Source: Lachnospiraceae bacterium
Lineage (GTDB): Bacteria; Bacillota; Clostridia; Lachnospirales; Lachnospiraceae
Direction: 5' to 3'
Length of the DNA: 63,009 nucleotides
Assembly (NCBI GenBank): GCA_021770755.1
Contig: JAETQI010000023.1
Coordinates: 1 to 63,009, forward strand
Part shown: piece after piece, positions 1 through 6,925 of the stretch
How positions within the stretch are numbered: the first letter of the stretch is position 1
Layout of the letters: each line of letters starts with the position of its first letter
Position numbers and translations under genes: made by a program
The notes under the pieces: model-generated
Databases searched by the model: none
What the model was told of the DNA's origin: nothing
Seen by the model: only the letters and a program-made list of their open reading frames with translations

Positions 1-366
1 CTCCTGCACTAATAATTCGTCTATATAGTTACTAGGTTCCAGCTTTTTCTTTTTAGCCTGTACAAACTGCGCCTGAATATCCATAAAAATCGTATCATAC
101 TGATTCATATTCCTCACAAACAGCTCGTTCTTCTCACATTTCAGCGGCGCAAACAGCTCTCTGGAATCCGCCCCTTTGCTAAAATACGCGACAAGCATGT
201 CTGCTGTCACGGATTTCCCGAACCTGCGCGCCCTGCTATTGCAGATAAATTTTTCTATTCTGTCTTTTTCCAGAAGTTTATTGACCAATTCGGTCTTATC
301 AACAAAATATTTTGATGCGACAAGCTCCGCAAATTTTCCATTTCCTTTATTTAAAAACCGTCCCAT
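1..366 (-). CDS. AAA-ATPase-like protein, N-terminal part (cut by window edge)
   Basis: Reading leftwards from an ATG at 366, 122 codons stay open to base 1, so the gene continues outside the window. The start reads MGRFLNKGNGKFAELV, then YFVDKTELV and SRARRFGKS, which is the atypical Walker A of the AAA-ATPase-like family (Pfam AAA-ATPase_like); FMDIQ further on resembles the following strand. Full members normally carry a C-terminal PD-(D/E)XK nuclease-like domain, which cannot be seen here. The complete homologue at 61062-62636 has the same order (YVDKTGLIEY, SRPRRFGKS). Cellular role is not established for the family. Confidence 0.8.
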   Translation of the reverse strand, partial: MGRFLNKGNGKFAELVASKYFVDKTELVNKLLEKDRIEKFICNSRARRFGKSVTADMLVAYFSKGADSRELFAPLKCEKNELFVRNMNQYDTIFMDIQAQFVQAKKKKLEPSNYIDELLVQE

Positions 367-490
367 GAAAACCTCTCCTAACACCACACATATTTCCCAT
401 ATCTGTCTTTCCTATTACGCTCAATGCACCCCATAGTTGATTTTTGCGTGATCAACCATCTTTGCACCTATTTTACCATGAACGCAGTGA

Positions 491-508
491 GGTACAATTC
501 ATTGTACC
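491..508. repeat. 18-bp palindrome, operator-like
   Basis: GGTACAAT, TC, ATTGTACC: perfect 8-bp arms around 2 bases. It lies about 125 bp upstream of the AAA-ATPase start at 366, so it could be an operator for that gene or a chance palindrome. Otherwise 367-720 holds no convincing gene on either strand. Confidence 0.4.
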
Positions 509-734
509 ATATAGACGGCCATATTGCCACATTTTCATTACTCATGCCAAATTTTCTGTAAAAATTTTCTATTGGCAAGCACATGTATCTGCAGCAAAAT
601 AAAGGCATACCCTTACTACAACCAAATCCCAAAACAAGTCCCTGTCACAATTGGGGTAACACTTGTCCATAACATACAAAAAATCCCGCATTTACAGGGG
701 CTTCATGTGGTTCTGTGCGCACTCTTAGAGGGGG

Positions 735-764
735 AAACCGCAAGTTCGAATCTTGTCACTCCGA
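735..764 (+). pseudogene. 3'-end remnant of a tRNA gene
   Basis: The stretch has a T-arm (GCAAG, loop TTCGAAT, CTTGT, a 5-bp stem with one G-T pair) followed by CACTCCG and an A in the discriminator position. No matching CGGAGTG acceptor 5' strand, D-arm or anticodon arm can be folded from the 80 bases upstream, so only the 3' half is present. A G/A-rich loop before the T-arm is reminiscent of the long variable arm of Leu/Ser tRNAs. Such 3' halves are typical scars of integration into tRNA genes, but no integrase is in view. Confidence 0.55.
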
Positions 765-831
765 TTCAAACCCATAACGCAAAATACCGCAGAATCAGTG
801 ATTCTGCGGTATTTTGCGTTATGGGTTTGAA
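765..831. terminator. 67-bp near-perfect palindrome, probable bidirectional terminator
   Basis: Two 33-base arms (765-797 and 799-831) are exact reverse complements around a single G at 798. The core CCGCAGAATCA/TGATTCTGCGG is flanked by AAAAT on the left and ATTTT on the right, so a terminator-like hairpin forms in either direction. It immediately follows the tRNA remnant and contains the stop codon of the leftward gene ending at 819. Confidence 0.75.
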
Positions 832-2003
832 CGGTAACGATAAACCACATATGTGACTGTGCCGTCCCCATTGAGTATAAACACATCGATGCACAGATCC
901 GCAAGCCCGCTTTCCGAATAGCTGCAGCCAAACACGGGACTGATCCCTGCCCTGCCGTCCGGAAACAGCATGTCGAACGCCTGCGCTCCGCCTCCCTCAT
1001 CGTTATCCGTCTTGTAGGAATAGTGCACCAGCCCGTCCTCGTCGACTGTGCAGGTCTGTCTTGTCGCTTCCACCGGCGCTGCATATTCATCAATATTTTC
1101 CGGCGTCAGCTTCTCCATAAAAGCCTCCACACTCAGATCCACAGCATCTTTCTCGACGGGTTCTTCTATCTGATCTGTATCGTCATCCAGTGCTTTCAGA
1201 TAAGCCTCTGCCGCCGCAGGGTCCGCCTTGCTCTCGTCAACCGGAAGCCGGAACAGTGCATTTACACCCGTGTAGCTCTCATTGCGGCGCATCTCTCCCG
1301 TCTCCGCATTGTACACATATGCCTCCGCGTCATAAAATGTCCCTGCGCTCACGCCCACATAGATCCCTCTGTCCGCAAACATCTCAATATTATCCATATC
1401 CAGGATCCGGTACTGCACACCGTTTTTGACAAACGCCGTATATCCGCCGCCCATGCGCATCACACTGTAAAGCTTCGGATCCAGCCCGCGTATATAGTGG
1501 GAAACATAAAATGCCTCGTTTCCATATTCGTCAGAGCTCGTGTCCGGCATCGGTGTCCCGTCAGCCCGCTCGATCGCCACCACGGTATAGATCCTGTCGT
1601 CCAGAACTTCCCCGTGATCATCTGTTTCCATAAAATCACTGATGCTCCTGCCAGCGACACTCCCCAGCAGCGTGACCCTGTATCCCCCGCTCTCCTGCGT
1701 CTCATTGACCAGTATCGCATCCTCGCCCAAAAACGCCTGACGCAGCGCTTTGTCGTCCACCTCTGTCGCCGCCTCCGCAGGTGTCAGATACTTGTACACT
1801 GCAAACGCCGTGCTGGAACACAGCATCAATATACACGCTGTCACCAGCGCCGCCGCGGGAATCCTTCTTCTGTTTCGCACCTGATCATTTTTCATATCCT
1901 GTCTCTCCTTTACTCTCCGAAGAATCTGGTCATTCAATTCCTGATCCGGCAGTTCCATCGGAGTCAAAGCTATTTCCAACAGCCGATCGATATCCTTTTT
2001 CAC
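819..2003 (-). CDS. putative anti-sigma factor, single-pass membrane protein
   Basis: Starts with GTG at 2003 behind GGAGGGG; the GTG overlaps the TGA of the upstream sigma-factor gene as GTGA, giving translational coupling. The 394-aa product has a cytoplasmic N-terminus of about 45 residues, one membrane segment (about residues 47-70, ending CSSTAFAVYKYL) and a roughly 320-residue outside domain rich in Asp/Glu/Tyr. Gene order and topology fit an anti-sigma partner that holds the ECF sigma at the membrane; the outside domain is not one I recognise with confidence (DUF4179-like is possible). The stop codon lies within the palindrome at 765-831. Confidence 0.7.
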   Translation of the reverse strand: MKKDIDRLLEIALTPMELPDQELNDQILRRVKERQDMKNDQVRNRRRIPAAALVTACILMLCSSTAFAVYKYLTPAEAATEVDDKALRQAFLGEDAILVNETQESGGYRVTLLGSVAGRSISDFMETDDHGEVLDDRIYTVVAIERADGTPMPDTSSDEYGNEAFYVSHYIRGLDPKLYSVMRMGGGYTAFVKNGVQYRILDMDNIEMFADRGIYVGVSAGTFYDAEAYVYNAETGEMRRNESYTGVNALFRLPVDESKADPAAAEAYLKALDDDTDQIEEPVEKDAVDLSVEAFMEKLTPENIDEYAAPVEATRQTCTVDEDGLVHYSYKTDNDEGGGAQAFDMLFPDGRAGISPVFGCSYSESGLADLCIDVFILNGDGTVTYVVYRYRSNP

Positions 2004-2518
2004 AGCATCCCCTCCAATTTCTCCTTTAATATCCGTTTTGCCCTGTGCAGCCTGGTCTTCACCGCGCTCTCCGAGATCCGCATCAGTGACGCGATGTCCG
2101 ACTGTGGCAGATCCTCCATATAATATAGAAGGACCGGTATCCTGTACTTGTCCGGCAGCTTTTCCACCGCCTTTCTGACAGTCTCGCATTCTTCCTTTGA
2201 GATCACCATATCCTCCGTATTCTTCCCCTCGAAAGGAATGCTCTCCGCAGCCTCGTCCATCGGTACGCAGACCCCCAGAATCCGCTGCCTGACTGACAGC
2301 TTTCTCCTGCCATTTCGATACAGATTCAGCGCGACTCCCATCAGAAAACTCTTCGGATTCGTTCTGATCACCATCCTCTCACCCAGCTCAAACAGTTTCA
2401 AAAACGTATCCTGGTACAGATCATCCGCCTCCTGACGGCTTCCCACCACCCAGCAGCAAAATGAATACAGATCCCTGCCGTATGTATCAATATATTTTTC
2501 CAGTTCTTCCTGTTTCAT
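2000..2518 (-). CDS. ECF-family RNA polymerase sigma factor
   Basis: 172 aa, the usual ECF length. Region 2 is visible at about residues 8-45 (YGRDLYSF, EADDLYQDTFLKLFE) and region 4 at about residues 115-165, where LPDKYRIPVLLYYMEDL leads into the helix-turn-helix ISESAVKTRLHRAKRILKE. It should direct polymerase to a small regulon, probably including its own operon (see 2631-2653). The RBS is GGAGATA, close to the ATG. It is followed without a gap by the anti-sigma-like gene. Confidence 0.92.
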   Translation of the reverse strand: MKQEELEKYIDTYGRDLYSFCCWVVGSRQEADDLYQDTFLKLFELGERMVIRTNPKSFLMGVALNLYRNGRRKLSVRQRILGVCVPMDEAAESIPFEGKNTEDMVISKEECETVRKAVEKLPDKYRIPVLLYYMEDLPQSDIASLMRISESAVKTRLHRAKRILKEKLEGML

Positions 2519-2630
2519 TGTATCTCCTCCGGTATTTTACCGCCACCCTCATGATGACAGCCGTACTTGGATATCCATGGCACTATAATGTACCGGGAAA
2601 GGGACTTCTATTTCCCTTCACTATATAGGG

Positions 2631-2653
2631 TAACCGCCCCGAAAAAGGTTTCA
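2631..2653 (-). promoter_or_regulatory. ECF-type promoter for the sigma/anti-sigma operon
   Basis: On the minus strand TGAAACC (2653-2647) is followed by TTTTT, a GC-rich spacer and CCCTATATAG (-10 region 2640-2631). TGAAAC-type -35 elements are typical of Bacillota ECF sigmas. The site is about 113 bp upstream of the sigma start, and the leader between contains a small hairpin (AAGGGA/TCCCTT). Autoregulation is inferred. Confidence 0.55.
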
Positions 2654-2754
2654 TCAGATCAGGCAAAATTCCATGGAATTCGATATGTGTTTGTGATAAA
2701 ATCATTGTATCAGTCTCTTTTAGAACTTATTATAAAAAACAGGAGGGAATCTGC

Positions 2755-3582
2755 ATGAAGGAGCCAGATATCAAAGAATACCTCTCCCAGATCGGGATCC
2801 GCAAGATCTCCGAGCTGGATACGGCATTGATCGAAACGTATGGACAGAAGGAAGGCAGCCAGCACATAGAAACACTGACGAAGTTATTTGACCAGTCCGA
2901 GGAACGATTGGTATATGGAACAGGAGACACGCCCTGTCTCCACCGCCAGGACGAGCTGGTCGATTACTGGAATCAGGATCTTCAGCTTAGTCTATTGGCA
3001 GCGTCCTTTTATGACCGCGTGTTTTTCCGAAGAGTCCTTGAGTATCTGGTCAAAAAGGATTCTTTTATTGCCGAAGATATTCTTGATATCGGGTGCGGCA
3101 ACGGGATCCTGACCTGTTTTCTCGCACTGCAGCACCCAGATGCCCGCATCACAGGTCTGGATCTCTCCGCAAAAGCTGTCTCTGTTGCGAATAAGCTCTC
3201 TCAAAGCCTTCATATAAACAACACGAATTTTGTCACTCCTGAAGAATCCCTGCAGGAAAAATATGACACACTGTTCTCCTGCCGCACAGTACACGAGAAT
3301 GTCGCCTGGAAAGCGCTCTGCAAAGAACCCAAACCAGCTCTCCTTCCGATCGGTGAGCTCACAAAGCGCCATAAAAAGTATGCAGCAAAACTTGCAGCAC
3401 TGATAAAGACGGGCGGATATCTGATCAGCATAGAACGCTACGAGGACGACAACACCTATGCCGGTCTGGTCAGCGCGCTAAGCTGTGCCGGTTTCAGTCA
3501 GGTGCGTGGGACACATATGCAGTTTTCCTGCAAAAACGGAGACGGAACGGCTGCATTTCAGGCAATGATCTTTCAGAAATAA
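2755..3582 (+). CDS. class I SAM-dependent methyltransferase
   Basis: 275 aa starting after AGGAGGGAATCTGC. SAM-binding motif I is ILDIGCGNG at about residue 115, followed by an acidic residue after the second strand (ITGLDLS). The first 100 residues form a helical extension of unknown role. No substrate can be named: there is no clear neighbour, and the sequence does not show the signature of an RNA, protein or menaquinone methylase. It is transcribed towards pnp and ends just before the 89-bp repeats. A 14-bp palindrome (AATTCCATGGAATT, 2667-2680) and an extended -10-like TGTGATAAAAT lie upstream. Confidence 0.82.
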   Translation: MKEPDIKEYLSQIGIRKISELDTALIETYGQKEGSQHIETLTKLFDQSEERLVYGTGDTPCLHRQDELVDYWNQDLQLSLLAASFYDRVFFRRVLEYLVKKDSFIAEDILDIGCGNGILTCFLALQHPDARITGLDLSAKAVSVANKLSQSLHINNTNFVTPEESLQEKYDTLFSCRTVHENVAWKALCKEPKPALLPIGELTKRHKKYAAKLAALIKTGGYLISIERYEDDNTYAGLVSALSCAGFSQVRGTHMQFSCKNGDGTAAFQAMIFQK

Positions 3583-3585
3583 TCC

Positions 3586-3852
3586 TGTGCAATCGAGTAG
3601 GGAAGAGCCTTCTTCCACTACTCGCGCGCAGAGCACCCGTCAGCGCATACTGACATTCTTCCTCTGGGTGCCCGTGTGCAATCGAGTAGGGGAACGTCCT
3701 TTTCCACTACTCGTGCGCCGGGCACCCGTCAGCCTCTGCTGACATTCTTCCTCTGGGTGCCCGTGTACAATCGAGTAGGGGAATGTCCTTCTCCACTACT
3801 CGCGCGCCGGGCACCCGTCAGCCTCTGCTGACATTCTTCCTCTGGGTGCCCG
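3586..3852. repeat. three tandem 89-bp structured repeats
   Basis: Units start at 3586, 3675 and 3764, exactly 89 bp apart, each beginning TGTGC or TGTAC then AATCGAGTAG. Every unit predicts two hairpins: CGAGTAG...CTACTCG, and a bipartite one with outer stem GGGCACCC/GGGTGCCC and inner stem GTCAGC/GCTGAC. Units 2 and 3 are nearly identical; unit 1 is more diverged. The array fills the space between the convergent methyltransferase and pnp genes. A fourth copy is at 17157-17246. No protein is encoded. Confidence 0.85.
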
Positions 3853-3865
3853 TGTACATAAAAGG

Positions 3866-3900
3866 AAGGGAGACGCCATTCCGCAAAATGTGTCTCCCTT
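3866..3900 (-). terminator. terminator after pnp
   Basis: AAGGGAGAC (3866-3874) pairs with GTCTCCCTT (3892-3900); on the minus strand the stem is followed by CCTTTTATG. It is 23 bp past the pnp stop codon. Confidence 0.65.
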
Positions 3901-3922
3901 TGCCATATAATCTTACGATATA

Positions 3923-6049
3923 TTACTGCTGTGCCACATCCTTCATCGAGAAGCTGATGCGTCCCATCTTATCCCTGCCAAGACACACGACCGTGACAAC
4001 ATCACCAAGTGTGAGCACATCCTCGACGTGGTTGATCCTCTCCTTCGCGATCTTGGAGATATGCACCATGCCCTCCTTGCCCGGAGCAAACTCGAGGAAT
4101 GCACCGAATTCCTTGATGCTGACAACCTTGCCCTTAAATACCTGGCCTGCCTCAAAGTCCGTCGTGATGATCTTGATCATCTCGCATGCCTTATCCATCA
4201 TCTTCTGATCCGTACCGCAGATGCTCACAAAACCGTCGTCTGAAATGTCAATCTTGACGCCTGTCTGCTCGATGATCGTATTGATAGTCTTGCCTCTCTG
4301 ACCAACCACATCGCCAATCTTTTCCGGATCGATCTTTGTCTGTATGATCTTAGGCGCATACTCTCCCACGGACGGTCTTGGCTGACCGATGCAGGGGATC
4401 ATGATCTCGTTCAGGATATACATTCTGGCATCTCTTGTCTTGGCAATCGCTTCCTCAACGATCGGCCTTGTCAGACCATGGATCTTGATATCCATCTGGA
4501 TCGCTGTGATACCATCTTTTGTACCAGCCACCTTAAAGTCCATATCGCCAAAGAAGTCCTCGAGTCCCTGGATATCTGTCAGTACGATATAATCATCATC
4601 TGTATCTCCTGTCACAAGCCCGCAGGAAATGCCTGCTACCGGCTTCCTGATCGGCACACCTGCCGCCATCAGCGACATGGTAGATGCACAGATCGAACCC
4701 TGCGAAGTCGAACCGTTTGACTCAAACGTCTCTGACACTGTGCGGATCGCATACGGGAAATCCTCCTCGGAAGGAAGAACCGGTATCAGCGCTTTCTCCG
4801 CCAGCGCACCGTGACCGATCTCGCGGCGTCCCGGTCCCCTTGAAGGTTTTGTCTCACCTACTGAATAGGACGGGAAATTGTAATGATGCATATATCTCTT
4901 TGCTGTCTCGTTCTCGTCAAGTCCGTCGATCTTCTGAACTTCTGACAACGGTGCCAGCGTTGTAACCGTACAGATCTGTGTCTGTCCGCGGGTAAACATT
5001 GCCGAGCCATGTACACGCGGAATGATATCGGTCTCAGCCGCAAGCGGACGGATCTGCGTGATCGCACGGCCGTCAGGACGCTTGTGATCCTTTAAGATCA
5101 TCTTGCGGACTGTCTTTTTCTGATACTGGTAGATCGCTTCTCCAAGGATCGCAAGCCACTCCTCGTTGTCTGCAAAAGCTTCCTCGAGCTTCTCGGTGAT
5201 CTTGCGGATGTTCTCTTCCCTTACCTGCTTCTCGTCTGTAAATACGGCAACTTCCATTTCCTCCGGCGGCACGATCTCTTTGATCCTTGCAAACATCTCC
5301 TCCGGAATCGCACAGCTCGTATACGCATGCTTTGCCTTGCCGACCTCAGCCACGATCTGATTGATAAATGCGATGATCGTCTGATTGATCTCGTGGCACT
5401 TGTAGATCGCCTCGATCATCCTGTCCTCCGGTACTTCATTCGCGCCAGCCTCGATCATGATGACCTTCTGGCTTGTAGAAGCTACTGTCAACTGCAGATC
5501 GCCGTTTTTCCACTGTTCCTGATTCGGGTTTACCACAAACTCACCGTCGACCAGTCCCATCTGCGTCGTCGCACACGGTCCATCAAACGGAATGTCTGAT
5601 ATGGAGGTGACGATCGCCGAACCGATCATTGCCACCAGCTCCGGGCGGCACGCCGGATCGACACTCATGACCATATTATTTAAGGTAACGTCATTTCTGT
5701 AATCTTTCGGGAACAGCGGACGCATCGGCCTGTCGATCACGCGGCTCGTAAGGATCGCGTTCTCACTCGCCTTGCCCTCCCTCTTGTTGAAGCCTCCCGG
5801 GATCTTTCCGACAGAGTAGAGCTTCTCCTCGTACTCCACAGAGAGCGGGAAGAAATCAATACCGTCTCTGGGCTTGTCAGATGCAGTGGCTGTACAGAGC
5901 ACTGTCGTATCCCCATAGTGCATCAGCGCCGCTCCGTTTGCCTGTGCTGCCACCCTGCCAATGTCAACTGTCAATGTGCGTCCTGCAAGCTCCATGCTGT
6001 AAGCTTTGTAGGACTTGTCCTTTTTTTCACTGAATGTCATGTATTCCAT
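3923..6049 (-). CDS. pnp: polyribonucleotide nucleotidyltransferase (PNPase)
   Basis: 708 aa. Phosphorolytic 3'-5' RNA degradation in the cytoplasm. Two RNase PH domains are visible, the second carrying GRREIGHGALAEKALIPVLP; they are followed by a KH domain (VVGQRGKTINTIIEQTGVKIDI) and a C-terminal S1 domain (GKVVSIKEFGAFLEF). The ATG at 6049 (MEYMTFSEKK) is chosen because AGGAG sits 11 bases upstream; codons further upstream have no RBS. It lies downstream of rpsO, the conserved bacterial arrangement, with two hairpins in the intergenic leader. Confidence 0.97.
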   Translation of the reverse strand: MEYMTFSEKKDKSYKAYSMELAGRTLTVDIGRVAAQANGAALMHYGDTTVLCTATASDKPRDGIDFFPLSVEYEEKLYSVGKIPGGFNKREGKASENAILTSRVIDRPMRPLFPKDYRNDVTLNNMVMSVDPACRPELVAMIGSAIVTSISDIPFDGPCATTQMGLVDGEFVVNPNQEQWKNGDLQLTVASTSQKVIMIEAGANEVPEDRMIEAIYKCHEINQTIIAFINQIVAEVGKAKHAYTSCAIPEEMFARIKEIVPPEEMEVAVFTDEKQVREENIRKITEKLEEAFADNEEWLAILGEAIYQYQKKTVRKMILKDHKRPDGRAITQIRPLAAETDIIPRVHGSAMFTRGQTQICTVTTLAPLSEVQKIDGLDENETAKRYMHHYNFPSYSVGETKPSRGPGRREIGHGALAEKALIPVLPSEEDFPYAIRTVSETFESNGSTSQGSICASTMSLMAAGVPIRKPVAGISCGLVTGDTDDDYIVLTDIQGLEDFFGDMDFKVAGTKDGITAIQMDIKIHGLTRPIVEEAIAKTRDARMYILNEIMIPCIGQPRPSVGEYAPKIIQTKIDPEKIGDVVGQRGKTINTIIEQTGVKIDISDDGFVSICGTDQKMMDKACEMIKIITTDFEAGQVFKGKVVSIKEFGAFLEFAPGKEGMVHISKIAKERINHVEDVLTLGDVVTVVCLGRDKMGRISFSMKDVAQQ

Positions 6050-6206
6050 ACAATACGATTCTCCTTTTCTTTTTATACTATGCGCCAGCCGCAGCCGCGA
6101 AGGGGCGTATTTTCTTATACGGCTGTATACGATCCTGATTCCCCGCACCACGCAGGCGGCAGAACCGATCCCAGACAGAATTGTGACAGAACCTGCCGAA
6201 ACTACT

Positions 6207-6236
6207 GAAAAACTTACGAAGCCTCATAAGCTTTTC
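6207..6236 (-). promoter_or_regulatory. hairpin in the rpsO-pnp intergenic leader
   Basis: A 12-bp stem (with G-T pairs) around a 6-base loop. With the hairpin at 6301-6324 it gives the pnp leader two strong stems. In Escherichia coli the equivalent leader is an RNase III target controlling pnp expression; a similar role here is inferred only. Confidence 0.5.
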
Positions 6237-6300
6237 AGCGGTCTCGAGCCAAACTCCTGTCTGCAATCCCGATCTGCAAAGGGAACACCAGATGCACATA

Positions 6301-6324
6301 AAGGAGCGGACAGCTCCGCTCCTT
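6301..6324 (-). terminator. hairpin just after rpsO
   Basis: AAGGAGCGGA (6301-6310) pairs with TCCGCTCCTT (6315-6324) around a 4-base loop. On the minus strand it is followed only by TTTATG, so it may be a leaky terminator or a processing hairpin between rpsO and pnp. Confidence 0.6.
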
Positions 6325-6346
6325 CAAATGCATAAGTATTCAAAAA

Positions 6347-6613
6347 TTACTTTCTGATACCAAGCTTCTCGATCAGAGCACGATATCCCTCGATATCAGT
6401 CTCCTTTAAGTAGTCAAGCAAACCACGTCTCTGACCAACCATCTTCAGAAGACCACGCCTTGAGTGATGATCCTTCTGATTGTTCTTTAAATGCTCAGTC
6501 AACTCCTGAATTCTTGCTGTCAGAATTGCAATCTGTACTTCCGGTGATCCGGTGTCGCCAGGCTTTCTGCCATATTTCTCGATAATAGCCTGCTTCTTTT
6601 CCTTAGAAATCAT
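6347..6613 (-). CDS. rpsO: 30S ribosomal protein S15
   Basis: 88 aa starting MISKEKKQ, with the S15 core [17 protein letters not shown] and [16 protein letters not shown]. It binds 16S rRNA helices in the platform of the small subunit. The start is set by GGAGG eight bases upstream of the ATG at 6613; an in-frame ATG slightly upstream overlaps this RBS and is rejected. Confidence 0.97.
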   Translation of the reverse strand: MISKEKKQAIIEKYGRKPGDTGSPEVQIAILTARIQELTEHLKNNQKDHHSRRGLLKMVGQRRGLLDYLKETDIEGYRALIEKLGIRK

Positions 6614-6686
6614 TGTTACATCCTCCATCTTGTTTCATACTATTGTAACCGCTCAATACCAAGTCTGGGCTGGAGCATCCCGACAC

Positions 6687-6717
6687 TGAGTATCAGCTAA
6701 TCTGTATACTGTACTCA
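6687..6717 (-). promoter_or_regulatory. hairpin in the rpsO leader
   Basis: TGAGTA/TACTCA can pair within the roughly 112-nt leader of rpsO. S15 leaders of several bacteria bind S15 for autogenous control; whether this leader does is not shown by a motif I can identify. Confidence 0.3.
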
Positions 6718-6731
6718 CAGCACACTCAGAT

Positions 6732-6760
6732 AGTATATCACATGCGGTCAGATATTGCAA
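6732..6760 (-). promoter_or_regulatory. promoter of rpsO
   Basis: Minus strand: TTGCAA (6760-6755), 17-bp spacer, TATACT (6737-6732), with an extended -10 TG. Predicted transcription start is near 6725. Confidence 0.7.
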
Positions 6761-6792
6761 CAAAATTTTGTCAATTAATTAGACATCTGGTT

Positions 6793-6925
6793 ACAGTTCA
6801 GCCTAGGACTTTGCACTACGCTGCAAAGTCCGTAAGAACACGTAGTGATCGAGAAGCATCAAGCCCATCGCGAAGCGATTTTGCATGGCTTGATGCCCGT
6901 AACAGGAAGCCGAAGGCTGAACTGT
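6793..6925. repeat. 133-bp branched palindromic element
   Basis: Outer arms ACAGTTCAGCCT (6793-6804) and AGGCTGAACTGT (6914-6925) enclose a hairpin GGACTTTGCA/TGCAAAGTCC (6806-6831) and a second hairpin GCATCAAGCC/GGCTTGATGC (6856-6896) that itself contains ATCGC-GAA-GCGAT. The right outer arm ends on the last base of the NlpC/P60 stop codon. The shape resembles non-coding mobile repeats; no second copy is present in this window. Confidence 0.7.

Noticed and set aside
725-1093. 122-codon minus-strand frame ending near the tRNA remnant
   Set aside because: Its final residues are the translated reverse of a tRNA T-arm, and the rest overlaps the anti-sigma-like gene in a wrong frame.
3586-3852. 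CRISPR array
   Set aside because: Unit length is constant with no unique spacers, and no cas genes are present.
3783-4208. 141-codon plus-strand frame beginning in the third 89-bp repeat
   Set aside because: Starts inside non-coding repeat DNA and runs antisense into pnp.
6078-6299. 73-codon frame between rpsO and pnp
   Set aside because: Cys/Arg-rich low-likelihood protein overlapping the structured leader; no RBS.
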